Assembly (NCBI GenBank): GCA_023391015.1
Contig: JAEWBT010000025.1
Location: 1 to 14,487, forward strand
Reading direction: 5' to 3'
Source: Bacteroidota bacterium
Lineage (GTDB): Bacteria; Bacteroidota; Bacteroidia; Chitinophagales; Chitinophagaceae
DNA: 14,487 nucleotides
Shown here: one piece after another, positions 6,832 to 12,795 of the stretch
Numbering within the stretch: the stretch's first letter is position 1
Layout of the letters: every line of letters begins with the position of its first letter
Translations under genes and position numbers: made by a program
Notes under the pieces: generated by a model
Databases searched by the model: none
Told to the model about the DNA's origin: nothing
Seen by the model: only the letters and a program-made list of their open reading frames with translations

Positions 6832-7669
6832 CAGGGAGTGTTTATGGAGCCTGATTTCGCTGGCCCGCTGGGTGTCTCCGGAAGAAGCGCCGCCAATCCT
6901 GATTTACACAGACAATCCGCAGTGGTTTGTGGATCGTGGAATCTCTTTTCCCATTACCTTCTGCCCGTTGGACGCGGCAACTATCAAAGCCTGGCGTGGG
7001 CCGCACGATTTCGTGCACCGCCTCAAAATTGAGCTTTTGCTGGATGCCCGAAAGCGGTACAAAGGACCCTTGCTGTACCTGGATACAGATACCGAATTTA
7101 TCCAATCGCCGCTGCCGCTCCTGCAGCGGGTGGCTGCGGGCGATTTGTTCATGCACGTATCGGAAGGCCGTCTTTCCCGGCCCCAACAGCCCGTGCTAAA
7201 CAAGCTTTTAAAGGCTTTTGAAAGCCGGAAAATTGGCGCTGGCCTGGGGATAATCGTAACGCAAGCTACTGAGATGTGGAACGCAGGTGTGTTGGGTTTT
7301 TCCGGACATGCAGATCGCATTTTGCAAAGGACGCTGGAATTAACAGACGCCCTTTATCCGCAGTATCCAAAGCACATCGTAGAGCAATTCGCGTTCTCAG
7401 TAGCGTTTAGCGAAGCGGGTAACGTCCACAGCGCCGCGCCTTGGATTTTTCACTATTGGAATTTTAAAGAATGGCGGCTGTGGCTGGCGTCTTTTTTTAA
7501 TTATTTCCGGAAGGCGGCGTGGCGCGAACTGGTCCGCCAAAGCAGCCGGATGCCCATTCACGTTCCCTTGCAGGAAAAAATGGGTTTTTACCAGGGCCGG
7601 AGCCTTTGGGGGAAAATCACAAAAGAAAAATGGCAGCCTTCCCTGCCGGACTGGGAAGATCAATCCTGA
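6782..7669 (+). CDS. GT-A-type glycosyltransferase (nucleotide-diphospho-sugar transferase fold)
   Basis: A 295-residue protein with no signal peptide or membrane helix. The N-terminus TALVYQAYGPEAVFRECLWSL resembles the first strand and helix of a nucleotide-sugar binding fold, followed by ILIYTDN (39-45). The hallmark is YLDTDTEF at 99-106: a hydrophobic strand ending in D-T-D, the metal and sugar-nucleotide binding DxD motif. The later MWNAGVLGF (165-173) and an E-x-x-AF-S-x-AF helix (about 201-210) are typical of GT8-like enzymes, where N-x-G-x-x sits in the acceptor or donor site, and HYWNFKEW follows. It therefore probably transfers a sugar in cell-envelope or exopolysaccharide assembly; donor and acceptor are unknown. 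It lies 56 bp after alaS on the same strand and may be read from the alaS transcript. A 13-bp inverted repeat encloses its start. Confidence 0.75.
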   Translation: MNQTALVYQAYGPEAVFRECLWSLISLARWVSPEEAPPILIYTDNPQWFVDRGISFPITFCPLDAATIKAWRGPHDFVHRLKIELLLDARKRYKGPLLYLDTDTEFIQSPLPLLQRVAAGDLFMHVSEGRLSRPQQPVLNKLLKAFESRKIGAGLGIIVTQATEMWNAGVLGFSGHADRILQRTLELTDALYPQYPKHIVEQFAFSVAFSEAGNVHSAAPWIFHYWNFKEWRLWLASFFNYFRKAAWRELVRQSSRMPIHVPLQEKMGFYQGRSLWGKITKEKWQPSLPDWEDQS

Positions 7670-7694
7670 AGTCAGAAAGCGAAAAAAATCTCAC

Positions 7695-8012
7695 CTACAA
7701 ATCCCGGCGGATATCATCAATGGCGATGAGGCGGTAAGTTTGATAAGGCGGTTTGTTGCCGCAGGTATCCAGCACGCCGGTTTCGTGGTATTTGATTTTT
7801 ACCTTCAAACCGTTTTCCTGAAAAGCGCTCATCAGGTAATCGGGACGTTTTTCGCCCACGCCGTCCACGTCTAAAAGAAAACCACAGCCGTTTTCGCTAA
7901 AATCGCCGGTGTCGCGCACGGTAGCCGTTACAAAATCTTTATCGCGGTCTTTGTTGCAGGCCGTGGCCAGGAGAAGAGCGGCGGAAAGAAAGGTCAAAAA
8001 ACGGGTGCGCAT
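7695..8012 (-). CDS. Small unknown lipoprotein
   Basis: A 105-residue protein of unknown family. The signal MRTRFLTFLSAALLLATAC ends in the lipobox LATAC (Cys19), then NKDRDKD. The mature part is about 86 residues, with two further cysteines in N-G-C-G-F (about residue 43) and D-T-C-G-N (about 84) that could form one disulfide. Hydrophobic and charged residues alternate as in a small beta-rich domain. The pattern D-x-SENGCGFLL followed by a beta-stranded tail ending RLIAIDDI is one I associate with short uncharacterised Bacteroidota lipoproteins, without a function. It is convergent with the glycosyltransferase gene (25 bp between stops) and divergent from truB, with its own TAGTTTTG promoter box. 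Confidence 0.75.
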   Translation of the reverse strand: MRTRFLTFLSAALLLATACNKDRDKDFVTATVRDTGDFSENGCGFLLDVDGVGEKRPDYLMSAFQENGLKVKIKYHETGVLDTCGNKPPYQTYRLIAIDDIRRDL

Positions 8013-8040
8013 GGTTTGTAAACAGCTAAAATTGGGCTTT

Positions 8041-8048
8041 CAAAACTA
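8041..8048 (-). promoter_or_regulatory. -7 promoter box (TAGTTTTG) of the 8012 lipoprotein gene
   Basis: The minus strand reads TAGTTTTG, a full match to TAnnTTTG, 28 nt before the ATG at 8012. No clear -33 TTTG was found at the right distance. Confidence 0.45.
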
Positions 8049-8099
8049 ATCCCCAGCCGCCAAAGTTGCAAAAAAGCCTGTCTTCCACGCCCTGCCCTT

Positions 8100-8107
8100 T
8101 ACCTTCG
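8100..8107 (+). promoter_or_regulatory. Possible -7 promoter box (TACCTTCG) of truB
   Basis: TACCTTCG differs from TAnnTTTG by one base and ends 6 nt before the ATG at 8114. This supports 8114, rather than the in-frame start at 8066, as the truB start, because the upstream ATG would precede the promoter. It also implies a leaderless or nearly leaderless message. Confidence 0.45.
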
Positions 8108-8113
8108 CGCGCT

Positions 8114-8824
8114 ATGAAATTTCCGGAAATGGAAGCCCTGCGCACCGGTGCGGTGCTCTTGGTAGACAAGCCTTATCGCTGGACGTCTTTTGATGCCGTG
8201 AACCGCCTGCGCCGCCCGCTGGGCAAAGGTGGCAAGATTGGCCATGCCGGAACGCTGGACCCCTTGGCTACCGGCCTGTTGATTTGCTGCACCGGTGCAT
8301 TTACTAAAAAGATAGAAACCTTTCAGAAACAGCCGAAAGAATATACCGGCATCATTCGCCTGGGCACCACGACGCCAACCTATGATTTGGAGTCGGTTCC
8401 GGAAAATTCGCACCCTTACGCACACCTTTCTGAAGCCGAAATCAAGGCAGCAACGGTGCCTTTTACGGGCGATATCCTGCAAACGCCACCGGCACATTCC
8501 GCTATCAAAAAAGATGGAAAACGGGCGTACGAAATTGCCCGAAAGGGCGGCGACCCAAAGCTGCAACCGCGCCCGGTAACGATTTCGGAATTTGAAATCA
8601 CGAAGATAGAAGACGCCGATGTGCATTTCCGCGTGGCATGCAGTACCGGCACCTACATCCGCTCGCTGGCCCACGACTTTGGGCAGGCGCTGGGCTGCGG
8701 GGCGCACCTGGCGGCGCTTCGGCGCACGCGTATCGGGGATTTTTCAGTGGATGATGCGCCGACGATGGAAGCGTGGATTGCCTATTTTGAATCGCAACGG
8801 GAAGGGGAAGATTTCCGGAAATAA
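8114..8824 (+). CDS. truB: tRNA pseudouridine(55) synthase TruB
   Basis: A 236-residue TruB that converts uridine 55 in the T-arm of tRNAs to pseudouridine. The N-terminus has the family motif GAVLLVDKPYRWTSFDAVN (12-30). The catalytic loop is KIGHAGTLDPLATGLL (41-56), with the nucleophilic Asp at 49. Further family motifs are KEYTGIIRLGTTTPTYD, TPPAHSAIKKDGKRAYEIARKG and VACSTGTYIRSLAHDFGQALGCGAHLAALRRTRIG. The protein lacks a long C-terminal PUA extension, as is usual for Bacteroidota TruB. The frame stays open upstream to an ATG at 8066, but homology begins close to 8114 and a promoter-like box ends just before it. The last codons (FRK-stop) are a TTCCGGAA copy and form half of a hairpin shared with the convergent gene. 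Confidence 0.97.
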   Translation: MKFPEMEALRTGAVLLVDKPYRWTSFDAVNRLRRPLGKGGKIGHAGTLDPLATGLLICCTGAFTKKIETFQKQPKEYTGIIRLGTTTPTYDLESVPENSHPYAHLSEAEIKAATVPFTGDILQTPPAHSAIKKDGKRAYEIARKGGDPKLQPRPVTISEFEITKIEDADVHFRVACSTGTYIRSLAHDFGQALGCGAHLAALRRTRIGDFSVDDAPTMEAWIAYFESQREGEDFRK

Positions 8825-8838
8825 AAGGTTATTTCCGG
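8815..8838. terminator. Hairpin holding both stop codons of convergent truB and the 8829 gene
   Basis: CCGGAAATAA (8815-8824) pairs perfectly with TTATTTCCGG (8829-8838) around the 4-nt loop AAGG. The TAA stops of both convergent genes sit at the loop side of the stem. It could stop transcription or protect 3' ends from both directions, but there is no T-tract, so a role as terminator is inferred from position and shape. Confidence 0.4.
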
Positions 8839-9359
8839 CAACGGTCCACCGCGCTTTGGCGGGCCCGGCATAAGGGCGATTTTTCTATAACAGTGAAATT
8901 TCCCCCTTCACTTTTTAAAACAACCAGCGAAGCGGAACGGCTGGCCGGTGCTCCATTTTCCACCAACACAAAAACGAGATTTCCGGCACTGAAAGGTTGG
9001 TAGAGAATGGCCTGCTGGGCGGCGTTGGAATCCAATACAACGGGCATTCGCCGGGAAGCTGCTTTGGTGGCTGAAACCAACTGTTCTGGAGTCAGATGGC
9101 TGCGCAGGGTTTCCATAAAAACAGCATCGCAGCAAATGGCTTTTGGGCGGGCGGTGTCGATGGCAAAGCCGACGTCCGCGGGAGAAAATGTGAACAAAGG
9201 GCCTAAAATTCCCGTTTCCTGCAGAAAGATAGCCAAAGCTTCGGGCGACGCATTTTTTCCGGAAATTTCTCTCAAACTCCCGTTCTCCTGTGCCGGAACG
9301 GCGAAGGGTAAAAGAAGTAAAAAGAGGGCGATTTTCCGGAAAAAGCGGGCTGGATTCAT
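8829..9359 (-). CDS. Unknown exported protein
   Basis: A 176-residue protein of no family I recognise. It begins with a Sec signal peptide: MNPARFFRK, hydrophobic IALFLLLLPF, and a cleavage site of the A-V-P-A type around residues 20-24. There is no lipobox, so it is probably released into the periplasm. The mature part has a helix-rich first half (PEALAIFLQETG, VFMETLRSHLTPEQL), an adjacent Cys pair in AICCDAV at about 75-76, and a strand-rich second half (NLVFVLVENG, SLVVLKSEGG, FTVIEK). The stop is only 4 bp from the truB stop on the other strand. The gene is divergent from murA, with 132 bp between starts. Two TTCCGGAA copies lie inside the gene, encoding SGK and FRK. Confidence 0.68.
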   Translation of the reverse strand: MNPARFFRKIALFLLLLPFAVPAQENGSLREISGKNASPEALAIFLQETGILGPLFTFSPADVGFAIDTARPKAICCDAVFMETLRSHLTPEQLVSATKAASRRMPVVLDSNAAQQAILYQPFSAGNLVFVLVENGAPASRSASLVVLKSEGGNFTVIEKSPLCRARQSAVDRCRK

Positions 9360-9377
9360 GAATGGGAAAAGCCTTTT

Positions 9378-9386
9378 GCAAGGCTA
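9378..9386 (-). promoter_or_regulatory. Possible -7 box for the 9359 gene, inside a small hairpin
   Basis: The minus strand reads TAGCCTTGC, one base from TAnnTTTG, 18 nt before the ATG at 9359. It overlaps the perfect 6-bp inverted repeat AGCCTT (9370-9375) / AAGGCT (9380-9385), which may be an operator-like site or chance. Confidence 0.3.
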
Positions 9387-9445
9387 TTCTCAGACGAATC
9401 ATGTGCCGGAAGGCTTCTTTTCGAAATCTTAAAAAACAGAGGGCC

Positions 9446-9453
9446 TATTTTCG
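9446..9453 (+). promoter_or_regulatory. Possible -7 promoter box (TATTTTCG) of murA
   Basis: TATTTTCG differs from TAnnTTTG by one base and lies 38 nt before the murA ATG. A small hairpin, GTGCC (9463-9467) with GGCAC (9472-9476), falls in the predicted leader; at 5 bp it is weak. Confidence 0.4.
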
Positions 9454-9491
9454 CCTTTCGGCGTGCCGTCTGGCACTGCGCATTTGATTTT

Positions 9492-10805
9492 ATGACTGAA
9501 AACGCTTTTGAAATTATTGGCGGGCGGCCGCTTTCCGGAACCATTACCCCACAGGGCGCCAAAAACGAAGCCTTGCAGGTGCTCTGTACCTGCCTGCTGA
9601 CCGACGAGCCTGTTACGTTTCACAATGTGCCGGACATTATCGATGTCAACCTGCTGATCGACCTGCTGGAGGCCATGAATGTAAAGGTGTTGCGGCCTCA
9701 AAAAGGCACTGTGGTTTTGCAGGCAACGGACCCCGACCTGGAGTTTTTTGCCTCGCCGGAATTCAAGCAAAAAAGCGGCAAACTGCGCGGCGCGGTGATG
9801 ATGGCAGGCCCCCTGCTGGCCCGCTATGGCAAGGCGCAGATTCCGCAGCCGGGGGGGGATAAAATCGGGCGGCGGCGGCTGGATACGCACATCCTGGGTT
9901 TTGAGAAACTGGGCGCTTCGTTTCACTTTGATGATACTAAAAACCTGTTTTCCCTGGATGCGAAAGGCGGGTTGAAAGGCGCACATATTTACCTGGACGA
10001 ACCATCGGTAACCGGAACGGCCAATGTGCTGATGGCAGCAGTAATGGCCGAAGGAACAACCACCATTTACAATGCCGCCTGCGAGCCGTACCTCCAACAG
10101 CTGTGCCGGTTGCTCAACCAGATGGGGGCGCATATCAGCGGCATTGGCTCCAACCTGCTGACGGTAGAAGGAGTGGAAAGTCTCCACGGTGCGGAGCACC
10201 GGATGCTGGCCGACATGATTGAAGTGGGCTCTTTTATCGGCCTGGCGGCCATGACCCAAAGCGACCTGACCATCAAAGATGCAGGCGTAAAACACTTGGG
10301 CAATATTCCGGAAACCTTTGGGCGACTGGGCATTCAGCTGGACGTGCGCGGCGATGATATCCACATTCCGGCGCAGGAACACTACCGAATTGGGTCTTTT
10401 CTTGACGGCTCTATCCTGACGGTTTATGACCACCCGTGGCCGGGTTTTACGCCCGATTTGCTCAGCATCGTGCTGGTAACGGCCACCCAGGCGCAGGGTA
10501 CGGTGCTTATCCACCAAAAGATGTTTGAAAGTCGCTTGTTTTTTGTGGATAAACTCATTGACATGGGCGCGCAAATTGTGCTCTGCGACCCGCACCGCGC
10601 CGTTGTAATCGGGTTGGACCGGCGCGTGCCGTTGCGGGGCATCAACATGGTGAGTCCGGACATTCGGGCGGGCGTGGCCTTGCTGATTGCGGCGCTGTCG
10701 GCCAAAGGCACGAGTGTGATCCAGAATATTGAGCAGATTGACCGCGGCTACGAACGGATCGACGCGCGGCTGAACGCATTAGGGGCCAGCATCCAGCGCA
10801 TTTAA
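9492..10805 (+). CDS. murA: UDP-N-acetylglucosamine 1-carboxyvinyltransferase MurA, Asp-type active site
   Basis: A 437-residue MurA, the first committed enzyme of peptidoglycan synthesis, transferring enolpyruvate from PEP to UDP-GlcNAc in the cytoplasm. Visible motifs are FEIIGGRPLSGTITPQGAKNEAL with Lys24-Asn25 (E. coli Lys22-Asn23), FHNVPDIIDV, GAVMMAGPLLARYG, the active-site loop PGGDKIGRRRLDTH, WPGFTPDLLS with Asp322 at the place of E. coli Asp305, and DIRAGVALLIAALSAKG near the C-terminus. In the loop the usual catalytic and fosfomycin-binding Cys (E. coli Cys115) is Asp123. A Cys-to-Asp change at this position is known from Mycobacterium and Chlamydia MurA and gives fosfomycin insensitivity with activity retained. 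The loop's Gly-Gly codons lie in a run of eight G (9851-9858), but the frame is intact. Confidence 0.96.
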   Translation: MTENAFEIIGGRPLSGTITPQGAKNEALQVLCTCLLTDEPVTFHNVPDIIDVNLLIDLLEAMNVKVLRPQKGTVVLQATDPDLEFFASPEFKQKSGKLRGAVMMAGPLLARYGKAQIPQPGGDKIGRRRLDTHILGFEKLGASFHFDDTKNLFSLDAKGGLKGAHIYLDEPSVTGTANVLMAAVMAEGTTTIYNAACEPYLQQLCRLLNQMGAHISGIGSNLLTVEGVESLHGAEHRMLADMIEVGSFIGLAAMTQSDLTIKDAGVKHLGNIPETFGRLGIQLDVRGDDIHIPAQEHYRIGSFLDGSILTVYDHPWPGFTPDLLSIVLVTATQAQGTVLIHQKMFESRLFFVDKLIDMGAQIVLCDPHRAVVIGLDRRVPLRGINMVSPDIRAGVALLIAALSAKGTSVIQNIEQIDRGYERIDARLNALGASIQRI

Positions 10806-10892
10806 ATGCCTGGTTTTCCGGAAAAAAAGAGGCGTCGGCACAGCTTTTTTAAGGTGTAGGCTATTCTTTTCTCTTCTAAAAAACCGCTTTTT
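10806..10892. other. Gap between murA and the eRF1-like gene with one palindrome
   Basis: The gap holds TTTTCCGGAAAA (10814-10825), starting 8 bp after the murA stop and followed by an A-rich stretch, then TATTCTTTT (10861-10869), which does not fit the promoter consensus well. No convincing intrinsic terminator is seen. The small gene may therefore be transcribed from murA or from a promoter I cannot define. Confidence 0.4.
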
Positions 10893-11276
10893 ATGCTCGA
10901 TAAAAAATTCAAACAGTTCGGCATCTGGATGGACACCAAACACGCTACCGTTGTGGGCGTGAGCAAAAACCACGAAGCCGACGGCTTTAAAGTGCTGGCC
11001 CATGTGAAAGCCCCCGGAACACTGCCCAACAGCAACGAAAACACATTTAACAACGACAAGCAACGTACCGAAGGCATGTTCTTCAAAGACATCGCCGCGC
11101 ACCTGCAAAACGCTGAAGAAGTGTACATCACCGGCTACGGCACGGCGCAGGAAACCTTCGCGCGTTATCTCAAAGAAACCCCGCAGTTCAAGGATGTGGA
11201 GACCACGCTGGATACGGCGCAGCAGATGAGCGATGAGGCCTTGGCACAAAAGGTGAAAGGCGTTTTCAACGGGTAG
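10893..11276 (+). CDS. Small eRF1/Pelota domain-3-like protein (bacterial eRF1-type, baeRF-like)
   Basis: A 127-residue soluble protein. The order of elements is FGIWMDTKHATVVGV (9-23), a charged middle with N-N-D-K-Q-R, then FFKDIAAHLQNAEEVYITGYGTAQETFARYL (63-93), and a tail ...MSDEALAQKVKGVF. The x-W-M-D-x-x-x-A-x-V start, the helix before a strand ending in I-T-G-x-G-T-A, and the following K/R-Y-L helix resemble the L7Ae-like third domain of eRF1/Pelota and small bacterial proteins of that group, often annotated only as 'translational machinery protein' or hypothetical. If correct it may bind ribosomes or RNA, but no catalytic GGQ motif is present, so it is not a release factor by itself. 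The assignment comes from motif resemblance only. It follows murA by 87 bp and ends at a strong terminator. Confidence 0.6.
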   Translation: MLDKKFKQFGIWMDTKHATVVGVSKNHEADGFKVLAHVKAPGTLPNSNENTFNNDKQRTEGMFFKDIAAHLQNAEEVYITGYGTAQETFARYLKETPQFKDVETTLDTAQQMSDEALAQKVKGVFNG

Positions 11277-11307
11277 CCTAAAACAGATTCGTTCAGCAAA
11301 AAACAGC

Positions 11308-11343
11308 AAAAAAGCCCGTTCTTTTTCGAGAACGGGCTTTTTT
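11308..11343. terminator. Bidirectional intrinsic terminator
   Basis: AGCCCGTTCT (11313-11322) pairs perfectly with AGAACGGGCT (11329-11338) around a 6-nt loop. The stem is preceded by a run of A (11308-11313) and followed by a run of T (11338-11343). This gives a GC-rich hairpin with a U-tract on either strand, placed between the convergent eRF1-like gene (stop 11276) and the lipoprotein gene (stop 11361), so it can serve both. Confidence 0.93.
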
Positions 11344-11360
11344 CATTAAGGGAACATTTC

Positions 11361-11792
11361 TTACTTCATACGAAAGCCGTAAGAAGCCATAAAGCCATTT
11401 TTATTGTCTTTGCGGCTGGTCGCTTGATTTTTGGAAAAAAATCTTGCATTCAGGCTTTCCGAAAATTTCATTTCTGCAAGGCCGGAAGTCAGGCTTTTGA
11501 GCTTGCCCCAGGCAAAAACCATTGCATAGGCGCTGTCGCCGCTGTCGTAGCGCCGGGCAGCCGATCTCCAGCTGTATTGACCAATAGTTGTGGTGGAATC
11601 CAGCACTCCTTTGTCATTCAGATAATAGCTGCGCATTGAGTCGATCTGCACTCTGGCAGTATCGTAATCGATATAAAAATAACCGTTCACGCTGGTAGGC
11701 TGCGGTGTAGGCGTTACGTTGTTATCGTCGTCTTTAGAACAGGAAGCAGCCAGCAGCAGGCAAGCCGCAGAAGCGAGGAGCAGTTTTTTCAT
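11361..11792 (-). CDS. Unknown lipoprotein
   Basis: A 143-residue protein of unknown family. The signal is MKKLLLASAACLLLAASC with the lipobox LAASC (Cys18), followed by SKDDDNN and a short Thr-Pro spacer (about 25-33). The Ser-Lys-Asp-Asp-Asp after the Cys resembles the acidic surface-export signal of Bacteroidota lipoproteins (Asp or Glu soon after the lipidated Cys), so outer-membrane or surface placement is plausible. The mature part, about 110 residues, has alternating strands (GYFYIDYDTARVQIDSM, YAMVFAWGKL, MKFSESLNARFF) ending in an aromatic residue pattern. There is no catalytic motif. It is divergent from the exonuclease gene (83 bp) and convergent on a strong terminator. It contains no TTCCGGAA copy. 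Confidence 0.75.
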   Translation of the reverse strand: MKKLLLASAACLLLAASCSKDDDNNVTPTPQPTSVNGYFYIDYDTARVQIDSMRSYYLNDKGVLDSTTTIGQYSWRSAARRYDSGDSAYAMVFAWGKLKSLTSGLAEMKFSESLNARFFSKNQATSRKDNKNGFMASYGFRMK

Positions 11793-11800
11793 AAGCAGGG

Positions 11801-11808
11801 CGAAAATA
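11801..11808 (-). promoter_or_regulatory. Possible -7 promoter box (TATTTTCG) of the 11792 lipoprotein gene
   Basis: The minus strand reads TATTTTCG followed by CCCTGCTT and the ATG at 11792, leaving 8 nt between box and start. The box and spacer are almost the same as those before the GNAT gene (shared TTTCGCCCTGCT), again implying a very short or absent leader. Confidence 0.42.
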
Positions 11809-11875
11809 ATAAAAGACGTTGATTCTTACAGATTTCTAAAGAAAAACTGTTGTTTTTCCGCACTTTTACAGCCTT

Positions 11876-12655
11876 ATGAAAATCGCTACTTACAACGTCA
11901 ATAGCATTCATGCCCGCCTGCCGGTGTTGCTGCGCTGGCTTCAGGAAGATGCGCCCGATGTGGCCTGTCTGCAGGAACTGAAAACGCCGGACGAGAAATT
12001 TCCGGAAACGGCGCTCCGGGAAGCCGGTTATGAATGCCTCTGGCACGGCCAGAAAAGCTGGAACGGCGTGGCCATTCTCTCGCGCATCGGCACGCCGGGG
12101 GAAATCGCCCGTGGCTTGCCTGGCGACCCGGAAGACGCGCAAAGCCGGTTTCTGGCAGCGGAAATCAATGGCGTAACGATTGCCTGTTTATATCTGCCCA
12201 ACGGCAATCCCGCGCCCGGACCCAAATACGATTATAAGTTGCGCTGGATGGAACGCTTTGCCGAACGGGTAAATGAGTGGGCCACGGCTGAAAAACCCGT
12301 GGTGCTGACCGGCGATTACAACGTGATCCCAACCGAAAAAGACGTGTACCGGCCCGAGCGCTGGACGCAGGATGCCTTGTTTCGGGTGGAAACACGCGAG
12401 GCCTTTCAGAAACTGCTTTCCCAAGGCTGGACAGACGCTTTGCGATACCTTTTTCCAGACGAAGTTTTCTACACCTACTGGGATTATTTCCGGAATGCTT
12501 TTGGTCGGGATACCGGGCTGCGCATCGACCACTTCCTGCTCAACGAAGCGGCGATGAAAAGGCTGCAAAAAGGCGGCGTGAACAAAGTCGTTCGCAGCTG
12601 GGAAAAAACATCTGACCACACGCCGGTGTGGATCACGCTGGGCGAAAATTCATGA
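11876..12655 (+). CDS. xthA: Exodeoxyribonuclease III (AP endonuclease, XthA family)
   Basis: A 259-residue enzyme of the exonuclease III/APE1 fold. It cleaves DNA at abasic sites and removes 3'-blocking groups and 3' nucleotides in base excision repair. All catalytic motifs are present: TYNVNSI with Asn7, LQELK with Glu34, LYLPNG with Tyr106, GDYNVIP with Asp147 and Asn149, LRIDHFL with Asp218, and SDHTPVW with Asp247-His248. Length and spacing match XthA, and the motif Y-W-D-Y before the ID-H block is also typical. The ATG at 11876 begins directly with the first strand MKIATYNVN. It is divergent from the 11792 lipoprotein gene; no good promoter box was found. Two TTCCGGAA copies lie inside the gene and two more just after the stop. 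Confidence 0.96.
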   Translation: MKIATYNVNSIHARLPVLLRWLQEDAPDVACLQELKTPDEKFPETALREAGYECLWHGQKSWNGVAILSRIGTPGEIARGLPGDPEDAQSRFLAAEINGVTIACLYLPNGNPAPGPKYDYKLRWMERFAERVNEWATAEKPVVLTGDYNVIPTEKDVYRPERWTQDALFRVETREAFQKLLSQGWTDALRYLFPDEVFYTYWDYFRNAFGRDTGLRIDHFLLNEAAMKRLQKGGVNKVVRSWEKTSDHTPVWITLGENS

Positions 12656-12660
12656 ACATT

Positions 12661-12689
12661 TTCCGGAAAATAAAGCGCTGTTTCCGGAA
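12661..12689. repeat. Pair of TTCCGGAA palindromes just after xthA
   Basis: Two copies (12661-12668 and 12682-12689) sit 5 bp after the xthA stop, spaced 21 bp apart centre to centre, about two turns of the DNA helix. The longer direct repeat is TTTCCGGAAAATAA / TTTCCGGAAATAA. CCGGAAA and TTTCCGG of the two copies could also pair as a hairpin. The rest of the 140-bp gap up to 12796 shows no further feature. Confidence 0.75.
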
Positions 12690-12795
12690 ATAAGTGTCCG
12701 TTCGCGGCGCTTGGCAAGCCTTTCTGGAACGTTTTTTAGAATGCATCCACATGTGTGCCGGCCTTTTCCCAAATGCCTGGCCCTTTTTTACTCTT

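Noticed and set aside
9851..9858. Run of eight G in murA as a possible frameshift or phase-variation site
   Set aside because: The reading frame is intact across it and encodes the conserved Pro-Gly-Gly-Asp loop; an essential gene is an unlikely phase-variable target.
9429..10595. 388-codon open frame on the minus strand opposite murA
   Set aside because: It is antisense to a clear full-length MurA, has no recognisable domain, and is rich in His, Arg and Gln as expected for a shadow frame of a GC-leaning gene.
12694..12795. GTG-initiated extension of the AI-2E-family protein
   Set aside because: The 34 extra residues are not part of the family's N-terminus and follow directly on the TTCCGGAA pair; ATG at 12796 or 12802 gives the usual length.
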